Source: Trichoplax sp. H2
Lineage: Eukaryota; Placozoa; Uniplacotomia; Trichoplacea
Direction of reading: 5' to 3'
Length of the DNA stretch: 64,000 bases
Assembly: GCA_003344405.1 (NCBI GenBank)
Contig: NOWV01000018.1
Coordinates: 620,001-684,000 of the forward strand
Below, in pieces: positions 26,044 through 38,965 of the stretch. Below the pieces are notes generated by a model. The model searched no databases. It saw only the letters and a program-made list of their open reading frames with translations, and had not been told where the DNA came from. Position 1 is the stretch's first letter, and each line of letters begins with the position of its first letter. Both the position numbers and the translations under genes were made by a program.

Positions 26044-27323
26044 ATTTAATTGTATAAGAAAGAGTTTGTCGAGATTGTTCTGATCTAGAAATTTTTCTAT
26101 TGATGCAGTTTCAATATGGAATGATTTAGGATATTACACGGTTTATAATATTTGCTGTGCCCTTATACTAACAGCAATATACATGTGGTGTAGAGTATAA
26201 CCTATTTAACAAACCTTACAGCCGATCTATGAATATGATGCTAATTTTTATTACCTTTAAAAATCACAGTGACTTGACTAATTCAATTCATAAGACATGT
26301 TATGTCTGAATTGGTCTCTTATAGCACTAAAGCCATATATAGTAAATAGCAATTTTTTAACTTTATAAGGCATCTCTAATGGTATTTGCTATGATATAAC
26401 ATGATATAATAATTCTGTACATAACTCTTAATTTTTGTCTCAATCGTTGATTGTATCTACTGCAACGCTAGGGCATGACACAAAATTTAGATAGCATAAT
26501 TAATTCCTTTAGATCTTATCTTATTACATATTTTTGAAAAAGTGACTGCTTGTCTACTATACTTATCAACTACATTAATTAAATAAAGAATGTCAACAAC
26601 AATCCCAGTAGGTTGTCGGTATCAGATGGTTAATCTATAATCCACGAGCAATACACTTGTTTCTTACATAGTGAAAGCTGTAATAATCAGCAGGATATTA
26701 GTAACGTATTCATTGAATAATGAGATATTTGTCGCACCAAATGCTACAACCTTTTTTAGATACGTAGATTACAGACATAATTTGCTACTGCAGTATTACA
26801 GAGATTTTCAAAAGGTTGAAAGTCTCATTCAGATCCATTAATTGTGATCTGAATAAATAGCGCCAAGTACACCGCCAATCACAATATCCCCTTGATCTGA
26901 AAATGGATATTCAACAACATCAGTTTAATTCAGTAGTTTTTATATATTAAATTTAAGTATATAATAATATTGTACACACAACAAAATATTATCATCAAAC
27001 TATTGTAAGTATTAGGTTGTACGATAAATATAATAATTTCTAATTGTTCATAGAAAGTTTAGCGGAGATTATAGTGCAAAATTGACTGTGATCTAGAATC
27101 TAAACTCATGTGCAGTACGAGTACAGTAAGCCTATTTCATATTATTGTTATTATCATATTAGAGTAGAAGGGCAAAATACGATAATTTTACTAGGTCAGC
27201 TTGTAGAGCTATTTGTATCCACGAACTCCTTAGAGCTGCAGAAATGTACGTACATTGTCGAGTTGACATTATTTATCAGATATCGCCTTAGAAGCTATTA
27301 GATTATCAAGATAAATTGAAACT
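26044..27323. other. Convergent intergenic region between ARB2A and the SNX24-like gene
   Basis: No exon-like open frame with splice support was found in these 1.3 kb. The region is AT-rich and without clear repeats. Confidence 0.55.
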
Positions 27324-28477
27324 TTATTTATCATCACCTTTATTTGTAGGTCCAAAACTTTCTCGTGCATCGCTTGAAAACCGCATTATAGGTTGAGTAT
27401 TATTTATTCTGTAATAAATCAACCAACCAAAATTTTTTCATCAGCTTTTCTAAATGAAATACCCTGTTCCTAATTAAGAACCTCTATTACGGTGTAGCTA
27501 CATACTTAATAACGGAAATATGTTTTTAAGTTTAGATGCATTTACAGTTGCGCGGTATAATTTTGCATCATATCTACACTAGTAGTAACATACAGCACGG
27601 AGGTATTGAATAATAAACATAGTAGAGGACGCTAAATTCATCTACGAAAAGAGAGAATTTCAATGGAAATCTTACATTCCACTGAGGATGTAATTATTAT
27701 CACTATTAGAACGGCTTTTGCTGCCTATCCCTAAGAATTCATGTAATACGGCATTGATTTTTCTATCGCCACGGCTTACTATATCCTAATATGTAAAATT
27801 GCAAATAGCAAAAATTATTACTGAAAATGAAAACTATACAATCTATATAGTAAACAATGAAAACGAGGAGCAATAATATCATTAACAATTGATAATTGAG
27901 AATATTAATCACGTAAGTCATTACCTGTAAATAAATTTCTAATAATTTTCGACGAGTTTCAACGACTTTAGGGTTATTTTTCATTAATGTTCTTTTAGGA
28001 AACTTTGGTAAATTTCGACAGACATCTTTTAACTGTCAGGTTCCGTAGTTTGTGTTGTTTCGATTATTACCAAATATGCCAATTTATTGAAACAATCCAC
28101 AATTATTATTATTATCACCTCTGTTGTATAACCTGCTAATTCTGATAATTTGGCTATCGCGTAGATATTTATGAAACTGATCTTTAAGCTATTCGATGGA
28201 GAGCTTTAATGAGACCAACACTATTTACTAAATCTTACTATACTTAATGAGCTTACCGATTTATGAAGATCTAGGAATTCACTATAACGTTTTTCAATAA
28301 TTTGTAGTGCTGTGCCTTCCACAATTTCAATTGCATATGCCTAGTATGAAGGAAGAAGAAAGGATTACAGTTTGAAAACTATTTTGCTACAACATATAAA
28401 CGGTGTAATAAACTCACGGTATAAGCAGAGAATCCAGTATGGACTTCACGAGCATTACGTATATCTATTTCAATCAT
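27324..28477 (-). CDS. SNX24/SNX22-like PX-domain sorting nexin
   Basis: Five exons, 28418-28477, 28257-28340, 27925-28032, 27676-27785 and 27324-27408, encode 148 residues. The protein is almost only a PX domain, as in SNX22 and SNX24, which bind PI3P on endosomes. Exon 2 holds the PX signature IEKRYSEFLDLHK. Exon 3 has the proline-rich turn LPKFPKRTL followed by NPKVVETRRKLLEIYLQ, which matches SNX24 NWVPKVLEQRRQGLETYLQ. Exon 4 gives VLHEFLGI, like FLDFL of SNX24. The C-terminal exon (PIMRFSSDARESFGP) is short and not conserved. ATG at 28477 gives the same N-terminal reach as the family. It cannot be decided from sequence whether SNX22 or SNX24 is the closer relative, so no symbol is given. 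Confidence 0.85.
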
Positions 28478-30993
28478 TTTTACCTTCAATTTAGCCCGAC
28501 CTTGATTTACTTAATATTCTGCAAGTTAGACATAGAAGCAAAGTTAACATGACATATCTATGCCAATATGCAATCAAGAATCAAGGTCAATATTAATCAA
28601 GATGCTGCCGGGTAGTACAGCAGTATCATGCCTTCATTATCGGAAACTAGCACACTATAAATAAATTCCTTAACCATACATCAACATCAGAAGTGCGTAG
28701 CCTTCTTGATTCAATTACTTCTTTTAAAATATCTTTGCTAGTACAGTTTACGTAATCATGATGTGTTGCATATGTACTACTAAGTGCAGTATTAACAACC
28801 CTGGGTTGATTGCTACAAAAGTAAGCGTTGATATGCGTATACGAGTATCATTATTTTCTGATTAATCTCTTTCATGATATAGCTCTGCACATTACAGAAT
28901 GCTGCTGTACGGTGTACAATATAAGAGAAAAAGGAAATGTTGCGGGTAGCTTGCGATGTTATAAGGTCATCTTTGACCCTTGTAATATGGATGATATTAT
29001 TATATAAAGTACTGGCACCGGCCGTCTGCCGATCTAACAAGGAACTTGTAAGAGAAGTTGATACAGTCATGTTGAAATGACTATCATTAATTAACTCTCA
29101 ATATGCACAGTATAAGTAATTCGAATGGGCAACATTTAATCAGTTACTAGCTTACTAATTTATACAAGCCCTTCAAACAGGCTGATTCTGATTCCATTTG
29201 TTCAAGTTTACTGTAATGTCTATACTGCATAAACAAGCGTTGAAGATGCAGTACAATATTGGACTACTGTATTACGATTCAGATTGTCTGAGGGAACTGC
29301 CTATTCTTCGGACTGAGTTCTATCAGACGATATCATTCAAGGCATTTTAAGCAGTTTACTGAAATCGTTCCTCTTCTTCTTCTTACTACGGTAGTAAGCT
29401 ATGCTGCTGTCTACAAATGTTGACTTGATAAAATTAAGAGTTCATTAAATGATCACTTTCCATTGTTCATCCATACGTACGCTATTCATTCTTTTAATTA
29501 CTACATTATGCTTAAAGATAGAGTAGACAGGATCATGAAAATAACCTTCAACTAGTTCTGCGTTACTACTAGCTTGAAGAACGCCAGTAATGATGATCGG
29601 TGCCTGTAACTCTAGAGAACTACAGTACAGTACACCGTGATTCCTGGATAAAGATGGAACGATTACAGTAGGCCATCATCATTGATTCCAAATCAGAAAT
29701 TAACAACAGCTCGTATTAACCTTATCGTTGGCAGTAGGTACGAATTGAATGGATATTCTTCGTTGACATTCAAGAGGCTAATGGAGGAAATGGGCTGCTA
29801 TCATGATATTCAAGTGGAGATTGTCCCAATGAATTAGAAACCAAAGTCGATTGAAAAATCGCCGGCTCTTCAATCACGCTATGGTACTGAAGGACAGAGT
29901 GTACGGAATCAACTAACCCAAGCTGCTACCGGAGTATCCTCCTCATTCAATTACTCTACCACTGGGACTCTGGTCATGGGACTTCTAGGAGATCTAGAAG
30001 TCCATGCTGTAGTATTGTATAACATATATCCATTTGTCCAGGAATGGACGAATGGACCTTTAAATAAATAAATGAACTTGTAATAAAAGAATAGAAAAAA
30101 CTATAGACTACGGTAGTACCATAATGATGTGATAGCGCAAGGACAAATGTCGATATTGTAGATATACGCTATGCCATCGAACCCTAATCGGGCAGGGCAG
30201 GTGTCAATTTGATCCAAATCCTTTTCACTAGTACAGACTGTGGACATCAGTACAATAAAAATTTTCCAACTTTTTTACCAGTCCTGTCCCGCCATTACAC
30301 CTCATTACTTAATTAACAGCTAATCCAAATACGACAGTACTACAGCTTAATATTCATGCACCAATGTTAATCTATAGTACAAAGTTCGAAAATCAACTAT
30401 CCGACTTTACAGTTTTTAAGTTAATTAAGGGGGACGGGGATACAAAGGCTTTCCGCGTTACTGAGAAATATACAATTCGGCCATTATTGGCTATGCAAAT
30501 ACACTTTTAGGCACAATACTGTACAATGTACCGTCCTATGTACAGTGTACATACAGATAATGTACAGTACAGCACCGTATTAGTCCATATGCATCATTAC
30601 TAGTCCTAGACTTTCTAGAAACTTGAAACTTTTAGCGGAAAGCACTCTTGCAAAGTCTAAAATATCGTAAATGCTTTTGATATATTTGGCACTACACTGT
30701 GGCCAGGGATCACATTGATGAATGTGCCTGTGAATGCAGTACCGTTATTAAGGAATGACATCTCCATTCCTCGACTAGTCTAGGAATCATGGCGTACTGA
30801 GTATGTGCGATAGATGGACAGAGAGAAAAAAAATCCCCTTGGGCTAAGCGAATCATAGAACAAACAGTAAACCGTTAGTACAAGCCCTTAGGCATTGCCG
30901 TAGCGATAGTCCAAATGGTTTCATTCGCATTTCGCGCGTAAAAACTAAAAACATCTATCTTTTGTTTTCTACGTAACACTATATAGTGTAGAA
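28478..30993. other. Intergenic, no gene recognised
   Basis: About 2.5 kb without an exon chain. It contains a perfect 10-bp hairpin (29979-30003) and a cluster of GTACA/TGTAC words at 30515-30575. An 85-codon minus frame at 28813-29070 has no motif and no splice continuation. Confidence 0.55.
29979..30003. other. Perfect 10-bp inverted repeat with 5-base loop
   Basis: GGACTTCTAG (29979-29988), GAGAT loop, CTAGAAGTCC (29994-30003). A related GACTTCTAGATCT..AGATCTAGAA arrangement lies near 39343-39371. It may be a relic of a small inverted-repeat element. Confidence 0.7.
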
Positions 30994-31371
30994 CTAACTC
31001 ACTTGTTCACTCAGGCAGCGCCTAATTGGATACTTCTCTATTACATCCATCGACGTACTACTATACTTCTGACAAGTATCAATACCGAAACAATTTACAC
31101 CTTTAGGACAGTATGCTACATCACCACCTTGCAAAATAATTATAGATATCCTATCCTGTAATTGGACAAACCAAACTATTAATTATTTACTATTAGTTTC
31201 ATCTAACATCGAATCGTAATAATTCAACGTTGAGCTGCTCATTCTAAAATAACAGTATAAAATTCAGATTCTCTTGTTGTCATCTAACCAACTTACTTTG
31301 AAGCCACAAAATGGCCATAACATGCAGGATGTTGCAATGACGATGATAAACAATCTCATTCGAAGGCACAT
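30994..31371 (-). CDS. Candidate small secreted cysteine-containing protein, three exons, unrecognised
   Basis: Too short per exon to show up as a long ORF. Exon 1 (31297-31371) opens with ATG at 31371, with an upstream in-frame TGA, and encodes a classic signal peptide: basic RMR then LFIIVIATSCMLWPFCGF. Exon 2 (31208-31243) adds NEQLNVELLRFD. Exon 3 (30994-31155) encodes DRISIIILQGGDVAYCPKG, then CFG, DTCQKYSS and RRCLSEQ before a TAG stop. All junctions are GT-AG (GTAAGT, GTTAGA donors; TTTTAG and TTACAG acceptors) in phase 0. The product has 90 residues, with four cysteines in the mature part. A GTGAGT donor just before the stop could lead to another exon. The family is unknown to me. A secreted signalling or matrix peptide is possible, but that is inference. 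Confidence 0.5.
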
Positions 31372-32132
31372 ACTTTTCTCACAACTATACGTTTTTCATT
31401 TTTTTTATTCATGACGTCATGAACATTTAATATGTCAGCTGTGAAACGCAAAAACAAGAGTAACTGAGACGAGATTTTTAACTACTGCTGTTCTTCTCAA
31501 TCTCAGTCTCTACACAGAAAGGTAAATAATTGCTAATTATCATTAATGTTACGGCTAAAATTAAAATTATTTGTACTTAATAATTAAGTATGGCTGGTGC
31601 TACTCTACTGTATAAAGTGCCTGTTTAATATCAAGAACACAATGTAATCTTATTAATCAGTATAGCTATATTATTACTCGATGGGAATATTCCTTTTTTT
31701 TGACAACCGGCCACAAGCCATACTTGAAATACCGTATGAAAGAACAAGAAACTCATTCGTAATAGTTGCAAATAGTCAATTACGGAAATATAGATTAAGT
31801 AATGTAGTAATTACTGGTATAACTAAATAAGAACATATAGCTACCATACTGTAAGGTAATTAATTATAAGAGGATTAACTCATCTACACCATACATTAAA
31901 AGCAAATAGCATACATCAAAGCTTATTGGCGTACTATTATCTACTGTAAATCTAATAAATGCCGAATGTTTCATGTGTCAAAACAAGACATACAAAACAA
32001 TACGCGGAAAACGAAACACAATTAAGCATAAAATTAAGGGGAAATTTTTGTTTTTCTCCGCTCGCAATTCTTTCCTTAAGTAACAGTAACTTGAATAGCT
32101 TTCCCTTTTTAAGACAGAATTATTCTGATCCT
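31372..32132. other. Intergenic between the secreted-protein candidate and DAZAP1-like gene
   Basis: This includes the promoter region of the secreted-protein candidate and the 3' UTR of the DAZAP1-like gene. A GACGTCATGAA word near 31412 resembles a CRE-type site, but one match is weak evidence. Nothing else is seen. Confidence 0.4.
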
Positions 32133-35100
32133 TTACATATAACTTTGCATGTTGTTATAGTTAGGTACACTTCTAAAACTGTCGCTGGGTCCAGCAGAAT
32201 TCATTCCACTATAGCCTGTAGAAGGCGCACTCGTATATGAAGATGTGCCGCTTTGGGATACACCAGACGACATATTACTGTAACTTGACTTTCCAGGGCC
32301 ATAGTTAGTAGCTTCTTGTCCGTAATTAGTGCCCATCGTTTGGTCTTAAACATCAAATAAATAAATCATAAGATACTTATTTTAATAACTGAGATATTAG
32401 CAGAATATATTTATACATGATTCTGACGAAATCAATGTTATCGCTCATATCAGGGTGACGGCTAATAAAGCGATATCAACGACACTCGCATTAATTAGTG
32501 ACTGTAATAAGAATAGGAGTTTATGTATGATAGTTACAGGGGTTGTATTTTAGCCGATAATTAAATTGTGATTATCTCATACTCTGTTAAATACTAAGTA
32601 AATAGCAAGCTCGATAAAGCACAAATTCAAGATTCATTTCTATGAACAGTGTACACCATAATCACTACACCTTGTATACCTTTGTATAAAAGTGATAGCG
32701 ATATTTTCGGGAAAATAAGAAACGCTATTATCTTTACAATTTGTAATAATTACTGTTAAAATAGACTCACCGTAAGCAAATGGATAGCCAGGTACAGCAT
32801 AATTTCCACCATAACCGTACGAACCATATCCATAGGAACCTAGCATACCACCACTATTACCATAAGGGCCTTCACGTAAAAAATAAATTCGTTACTCACG
32901 TGTAGTGAATCACGAATTATAAGTACTAATGACTAAACAGTAAACACTGTCCCTTAGGTACTCCGTAACAGCTAAGCAAAATTTAATCATGCTAGCCGTG
33001 CAGACAACTTAAGAGCTGATTGTTATACACCCCGTTTGACACTCAACAACATTGTATAGCTGACAAGTAACGCTCAGGGAGATGACATCAATTCTTTACA
33101 TTACAGCTCTATCATGGATTCATTATTTACCATATTGAGAAGTAAATTGCATATTAGGAAAGTTTCCACCTCCATACACATTAGATTGGCTACCTGGAAC
33201 ACCTCGATTTGCACTACGATCTTCGGCTAGTTTAACTTCGACCTGCAAATTCATTACAAAAGATATAATTACAAAAATCGACATAACGATGCAATTCATA
33301 ATTTAAAATGTTGAATTAATTATCAACTAGCTACAATTTAGATAACCGACCGATTTGCCATTAATATTATGGAAATGTACGCCACAAGTCTTTTTTACGG
33401 TCTCATCATTTTCAAAAGTTACAAATCCGAATCCTTTAAATAGAAGATGATGCTAATGAATCAAAAGAAACTAATGAAACAGTTTAAATTACTTAAAAAT
33501 ACCTCGCATTCGCTTCGTTGTTTTGTCGTACATAAGTTGGACATTTTTAACCTGAAAGAGTAATTGAATATGCATGCAAATGAATAATATTCTATTTTAA
33601 TTGAAAGATAATATCGCAAGTTAAGGAAGGTTCATACAATGCTACATTAATGAATCTATTTTACATTGAAAAACTACTAACCTGTCCGAAACTAGAGAAG
33701 TACTTTTTGATCTCATCTTCGCTTGTATTCTGGGCTACGCCACCGATAAACACTTTGTTCGTATTAACATTACTAGGGCTGGCCTAAGGGTTAATAGTAT
33801 GCAGTCAGTCAGTTACTTTAGCTACGGTAACAAATTCTTTAACAACTCCTTATAGATCTTAATAACAACAGATATTGTACCTGGGGTGCAGGTTGTCCCT
33901 TTTGAACAGCCGGTTTAGGGTCAATCTGAATAATAAAAGTATAAAAAGCTTAGGTTTTTGATCCAATAGGACAAAGTAGTACTAAAGAATTCAATCCATA
34001 CTTGTTTGCCATCTAATAAATGTGGACCAGCATTTAATACAGAATTAACACAACCAGGATCTTCGAAAGTTACAAAACCAAAGCCCCTTTATGGAATAGA
34101 GATAAGTAAGCATAAGTAGTTAGTCTTCTTGTGTAACCTGGTTCACAAGCTACGAATAGGAATGGTTGTAATAACGATAGATTAAGCCAGCCAGCCAGCC
34201 AGTATACTCAGGTAATCGCTTAGCTTTATATGTTTAAGATTTAAATATCTTACAAACCCTATACAGTATTAATTTATCGTAAAGCGATCAAGCAGAACCG
34301 TGCAAGTGTAGATATACAGTAAACATACACAAAGCAAAATCTATATGTGAATAGTTTTGATCCTGCATTAGCGTTGTAATCAACTCAACAAGGTCGGATA
34401 AAAAGCTACGCGATAGCTAATACTGAGATACAATCAAAGGAATGATATATCCAAAGTTAAGAATTTTACTGAGACAAATCAGTTGTCCAGTTACTACTAC
34501 GGTCGGCGCAGTTCTTTCTATCGAGACTAGCAAGTATATACTTTAGAGATGTATAAGCATGCAGCACGAAATTAAAAAAAAAATGGAAATATTACAAGAG
34601 TGGTGTAGGATAATTGAATAGGTGTTCAACTATCATAGACAACTACAAGACTTGCAGTTATAACGCAATCCGGTAATAGAACTGACTAGTGATCACCATT
34701 ATATCTTATACTAAACTTCAAACCAATATCAGCTAACTTTCACCCGATTAAATCCTTCTGTACTGTACATTACAATATCGCATTTTTTTCATGCTTCTAA
34801 AAGTAACACTATATTTGACACTTTAAAAACTACATTACCAAATTAAACTATTATAAATAGGACTTCTTTACAAATATGGGAAATAGTAAGATTAATGACT
34901 ACAAGTTACGTTATTAATTGATTCAATAATGACAAATCCTACCTGGAACGTTGTGTTACGGGATCCTTCTTGATAACACAATCCGAAACATTTCCGTATT
35001 TATTAAAGAATTTTTTCATGCTATCTACAATGTTGAAATGCAGACATGATATTATCATTTTATATATAACACACCAAACGTAAGCAACACCAAAGTCGAA

Positions 35101-36936
35101 ATTGCAATAGTTGTCTAGTGTTGTTGAGAAACATATTATACGACTACAATTGCAACTCAATACGGTGTCAACTACCAACTAGAAAATGATAAATCACATT
35201 CGATATCACTAGTACTTGTCCTATCCTACTGTTCCGTTATTAACGGAGCATTGCATATTCCAGGTGTACGCCTTTGCAGCAATTTTGAGCTAAGGTAGAC
35301 TACTACCATAAAACTACCACTATCATCAACGGAATGGTGACAATACTACTTTCACATATTTGTAATGAAGACCGCCGCATCGTGATTAGCAGGCGGACAA
35401 ATCAATTCCTATTAATTACATAGCAAATACAACATTACTACTATACTCAATCTAATACGGTCATTGTCATCAAAGTAGAGTAAGTGAGAAGGCATTGCAT
35501 CTTACCTGAATCTGTGTCCGGGTGTAAACCTCCGACGAAAATTTTTCTATAGATATAATTTGAACAGCAAAGAATAACGGTTTAAGAGTTGCATTTATTC
35601 ACAATGCAAGGTAGCAAGCAATTCGAATACTATTTTACGTCAGTTCTTTTTCACGGGCGTAAAAGACGTATACTATATCAGACATATTTGGAGCAGAGGA
35701 GAGTCAAAAAAAGGATCCATAAAAGGGAATCATGGAATATTGTACTACTTTGCAACGGTGTTTCTATGTTTGTCGGACAAATCAATCACTAGTAAGGAGA
35801 TGGTAGTGCATTCGGTCAAGAGAATTTAGTAAGGCAATTCTATGAAAAGGAGTACATATTTGTGTGTTAAAACGAAGTTCTTAACAAGGTGATCGGTTCT
35901 GTACATAGTATAGGCACCATGCATCCATTGAAGGTAAAAAATATCACCAATTTTCCAATTCTAGCTGTTCCAGAAAGTAACGTCATGGAAACTACAATAC
36001 TAAGACATCGCCGACAAAGCGGCGCTAAACGTCGATACAGTAACGCGATGACATTGTAATGAAAGAGAGCGGGCATTTTACGCACCAACAAAATTCAATT
36101 ATATCCGAAATGATAAGTTTATCGCTACAAATTGGAGTTTTGAAAAGCTAAATGGCCATCTGTAGAGTATACGTTCTATGTAAGGAAAAAGGGTTGGAAA
36201 GATTGCGTCGTATGAGTCTGCACGAGTTCCTTTTAGTTTTGACCATTGCCGTCTTTTAGGCGGTTCACACATCAGCGTTTGATACACTACACGCGAGCAA
36301 CAATATCTTTGGCCAGGGTGAGTATGGATGCGCATGCTATGACAGTAGAATCCATTCGATCCTATCGCTACTAGTCATTCCAGTCTTCAACTAGGTCAAA
36401 TTGGACATGTTAAGATAGGGTAGAAGACCTGTACAATTTTTTAAAATCCAATTTTAGCCGTTACTAGAGACAGTAAAGCTTTGCAGTTAGCCACGTCGAA
36501 AGGGATCATGTTGGCTTGATCCATAGCTACAGATACATGTCATACCATTACATACTACCGTACACAATGTATAGTCCAGTACACGACGCGTCAGGGAACA
36601 ATTACGGCTAAAAAGGATGATTGCTATTCTCTATCGAGTGGAGAAAATGAAGTTGTAATGCAGAAACGAGTTTATATTCCAAAAAATTGGTAAAGTAAGA
36701 GCTATTATCGCTAATTATGGATCATTTCTAATGGAGCCACATGCACGAGTGAGTGAGTAATCGTCGGGATGGAACGATCATCAACCGTAGTAAAAATCAT
36801 GACATAAAAGGCCCCACGTGCAAACGCCTTCAAGTAGGATAGTGGATGCATTCTACACATTGAACATGTAGTAAATTGAACTTTGATAAAAATGAAAAAC
36901 ATGTAGTACTTACCCAGTATCATTATCTCGACTCAT
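32133..36936 (-). CDS. DAZAP1: DAZAP1-like RNA-binding protein with two RRM domains
   Basis: This is an hnRNP A/B-type regulator of mRNA splicing and translation. Exons: 36914-36936, 35506-35546, 34943-35024, 34002-34086, 33881-33925, 33682-33783, 33503-33551, 33351-33433, 33131-33242, 32771-32869 and 32133-32344, 310 residues in all. RRM1 starts almost at the N-terminus (KIFVGGL as RNP2; RGFGFVTF as RNP1) and RRM2 follows a short linker ([15 protein letters not shown]). DAZAP1-specific landmarks are [13 protein letters not shown] after RRM1 and [19 protein letters not shown] at the end of RRM2; both match human. The tail is Gly/Tyr/Ser/Asn-rich ([19 protein letters not shown]) and disorder-prone, shorter than the human proline-rich tail. 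Drosophila Hrp48 and Musashi are the next-best relatives. Intron 1 (about 1.4 kb) holds only shadow frames. It is divergent from COMMD10 across a palindrome-rich gap. Confidence 0.88.
34185..34202. repeat. CCAG tetranucleotide microsatellite
   Basis: Short run of CAGC/CCAG units inside an intron of the DAZAP1-like gene. Confidence 0.7.
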
Positions 36937-37354
36937 TATGGAATTCTTGTAAGCAAAATTAAATCTTTAAACAATCCGTAAAAGTCAGTTTACCTAAAGT
37001 ATACAGTATATGCAATTTTTTACACAATTACAATTAATTTTACTGTACTGACTACTAACATCAAAGATGGCAGCTCAGTATAAGCTGCAAATTGGCAAAT
37101 GACAACCGTTGCGGGAAAGCTCCCGTTGACTTATGGGTAAAGGCCTCGTCTTCAATTTCGCGCACCTGTATCATACACTATGGTATGAAATCAACCGCCG
37201 TACGATTGTGGATTTTGCACAATGCGGTATGACTGGTATACAATACAGTGTAGAAGGGTGCACAAGGAATTGTCTGTTTCGGCGCTTACATGCTTTCAAC
37301 TGCAACAGTGACGTGACGCTACGGTACGGCACGTTGTGCTTTCAAAAACTTTCA

Positions 37355-38070
37355 AAAAGTTGACACTGTACTGTACTGTACTGTACAATACAGTAAGGAA
37401 CAGGACAAATCCAGCATGTGCCCAGTTACAGTACTAAGTATTGTAGATGGGACAGCCGTACAGTACATGACTGTGTACAGTACAGTACTGTACGGTACAA
37501 ATCCAGCATGTTCACGGCTACAGTACTGTACGGAAAGAGAAATAACCATGCGGAAAATTGAGCCGTTGTGTACTGTACAGTACAGTACAGTACTGTACTG
37601 TAAAAATCCAGCCTGCTGACGACTACAGTACTAAAATACTGTACACTGTACAGTGCAATACAGTACAGTACAATCATGCAGAAAATTGAGCTGTTCTGTA
37701 CGCAAGCGCTGTACTGTACAGTACACAAATCCAGCATGTGCACAGCTACAGTACTAAAGTACTGTACACTGTACAGTACAGTCATACAGTACTGTACTGT
37801 ACAGTACAGTACAGTACCGCGACGCTTCCACGCATTGTACTGTACGATACAGTAGTGTAGCGTAGCGAAATACTGTAACCAAGCGGAAAAATGGAGCTGT
37901 TGTGTACAGTACGTACAGTGCATCGTACGGTACAGTACTGTACTGTACTGTACCGCAAGCGACGTACACGTGTTGTAAAATTATGAAAGATTTTTCCCCC
38001 CTTTTTTCCTAGCCTAATCACGACGTCAATGATCTACTATGCAGTACCCAGTGCTGTACCGTACCGGAGT
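37355..38070. repeat. Palindromic GTACAGTACTGTAC array
   Basis: Dense clusters of CAGTACTGTAC and GTACAGTACAGTAC recur about every 100-120 bases. They are separated by a semi-conserved AAATCCAGCATGT(G/T)CAC(A/G)GCTACAGTACTA segment, seen near 37410, 37500, 37605 and 37731. The words are self-complementary, so both strands read alike and hairpin or cruciform folding is possible. Confidence 0.85.
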
Positions 38071-38529
38071 AGTTGCAATGTAAACACTACTCAACTACTT
38101 GAGATAGATTGGCCGCTTGATGAAATTTGACAGTGTTGCAATAATCTTTGAATGCACACGTGCTGTAAAAGATCAATTTTTCTCTACAGTAACGCCACTA
38201 AACTGAATTCTTTCTGAAGTTAATCTATACTGCGATTTATTTTATTTTACTGTACTTTCAAACGCATGCACAACAGAATTCAACAGCGCATTTCTTCCTC
38301 AACTTACTGCCAAGCAGACGCTGAGTAACAGCATAGTTAGTACATCCGAAATGATCGATGTAGTTCAATTACAGTAGTACAGTATAATAACTTATTCTAC
38401 AACTGTACTATCCCTCGCTCGTGTATTATTTCCTTTTTTCTCATTTTCTTTTCTTTTATTTATTTTATTTTATTTTATAAATTTAGTCTGCAAAGTGGAT
38501 CAGGGCCAAACCAGACCATAAAGACTTCT

Positions 38530-38965
38530 ACAGTATATACTGTACTGTAGTCTTTCCGTACAGTACAGTACAGTACTGGACACTGTACCACGTACAGTAC
38601 AGTACACTGAACCGTACCAAAGAGTCTAGGGACTACTCATTTAAAAGATTTCCCCTCAAAAGCAGTAACTAAAAAATTTCCAAAATTTCCCAAATTTTTA
38701 GTTGACGGCAGAGGTCTGCAATGAGCTTAGAGGATTAGACTGCTGACGTCTGGTTGACCGCTTTTGAGGGGGAACTCCTAGTTGAATAGTCGTTGACTTC
38801 ACAATAATGCACATACAGTACAGTACTGTGTACTGTACAGTACACTGTACAGTACAGTATTTTAAAAGTCTACAGTATACAAATGCTACAGTACTGTACT
38901 GTACAGTACAGTATGTCTCACTCCGAAATTACAGTGTGCTGTACTGTACACTGTACAGTACAGTC
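38530..38965. repeat. Second palindromic ACTGTACAGTAC cluster
   Basis: Runs of CAGTACAGTACAGTACTG and TACTGTACAGTACAGTA lie near 38561-38615, 38815-38860 and 38888-38965. They flank the inverted-repeat element at 38652-38772. Confidence 0.8.
38652..38772. mobile_element. MITE-like inverted-repeat element, about 120 bp
   Basis: The ends are CCCCTCAAAAGC (38652-38663) and its exact reverse complement GCTTTTGAGGGG (38760-38771). Inside, AACTAAAAAATTT and AAATTTTTAGTT form a second inverted pair. It is non-coding. No clear target-site duplication could be fixed by eye. A foldback or non-autonomous DNA element is the likeliest reading. Confidence 0.45.
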
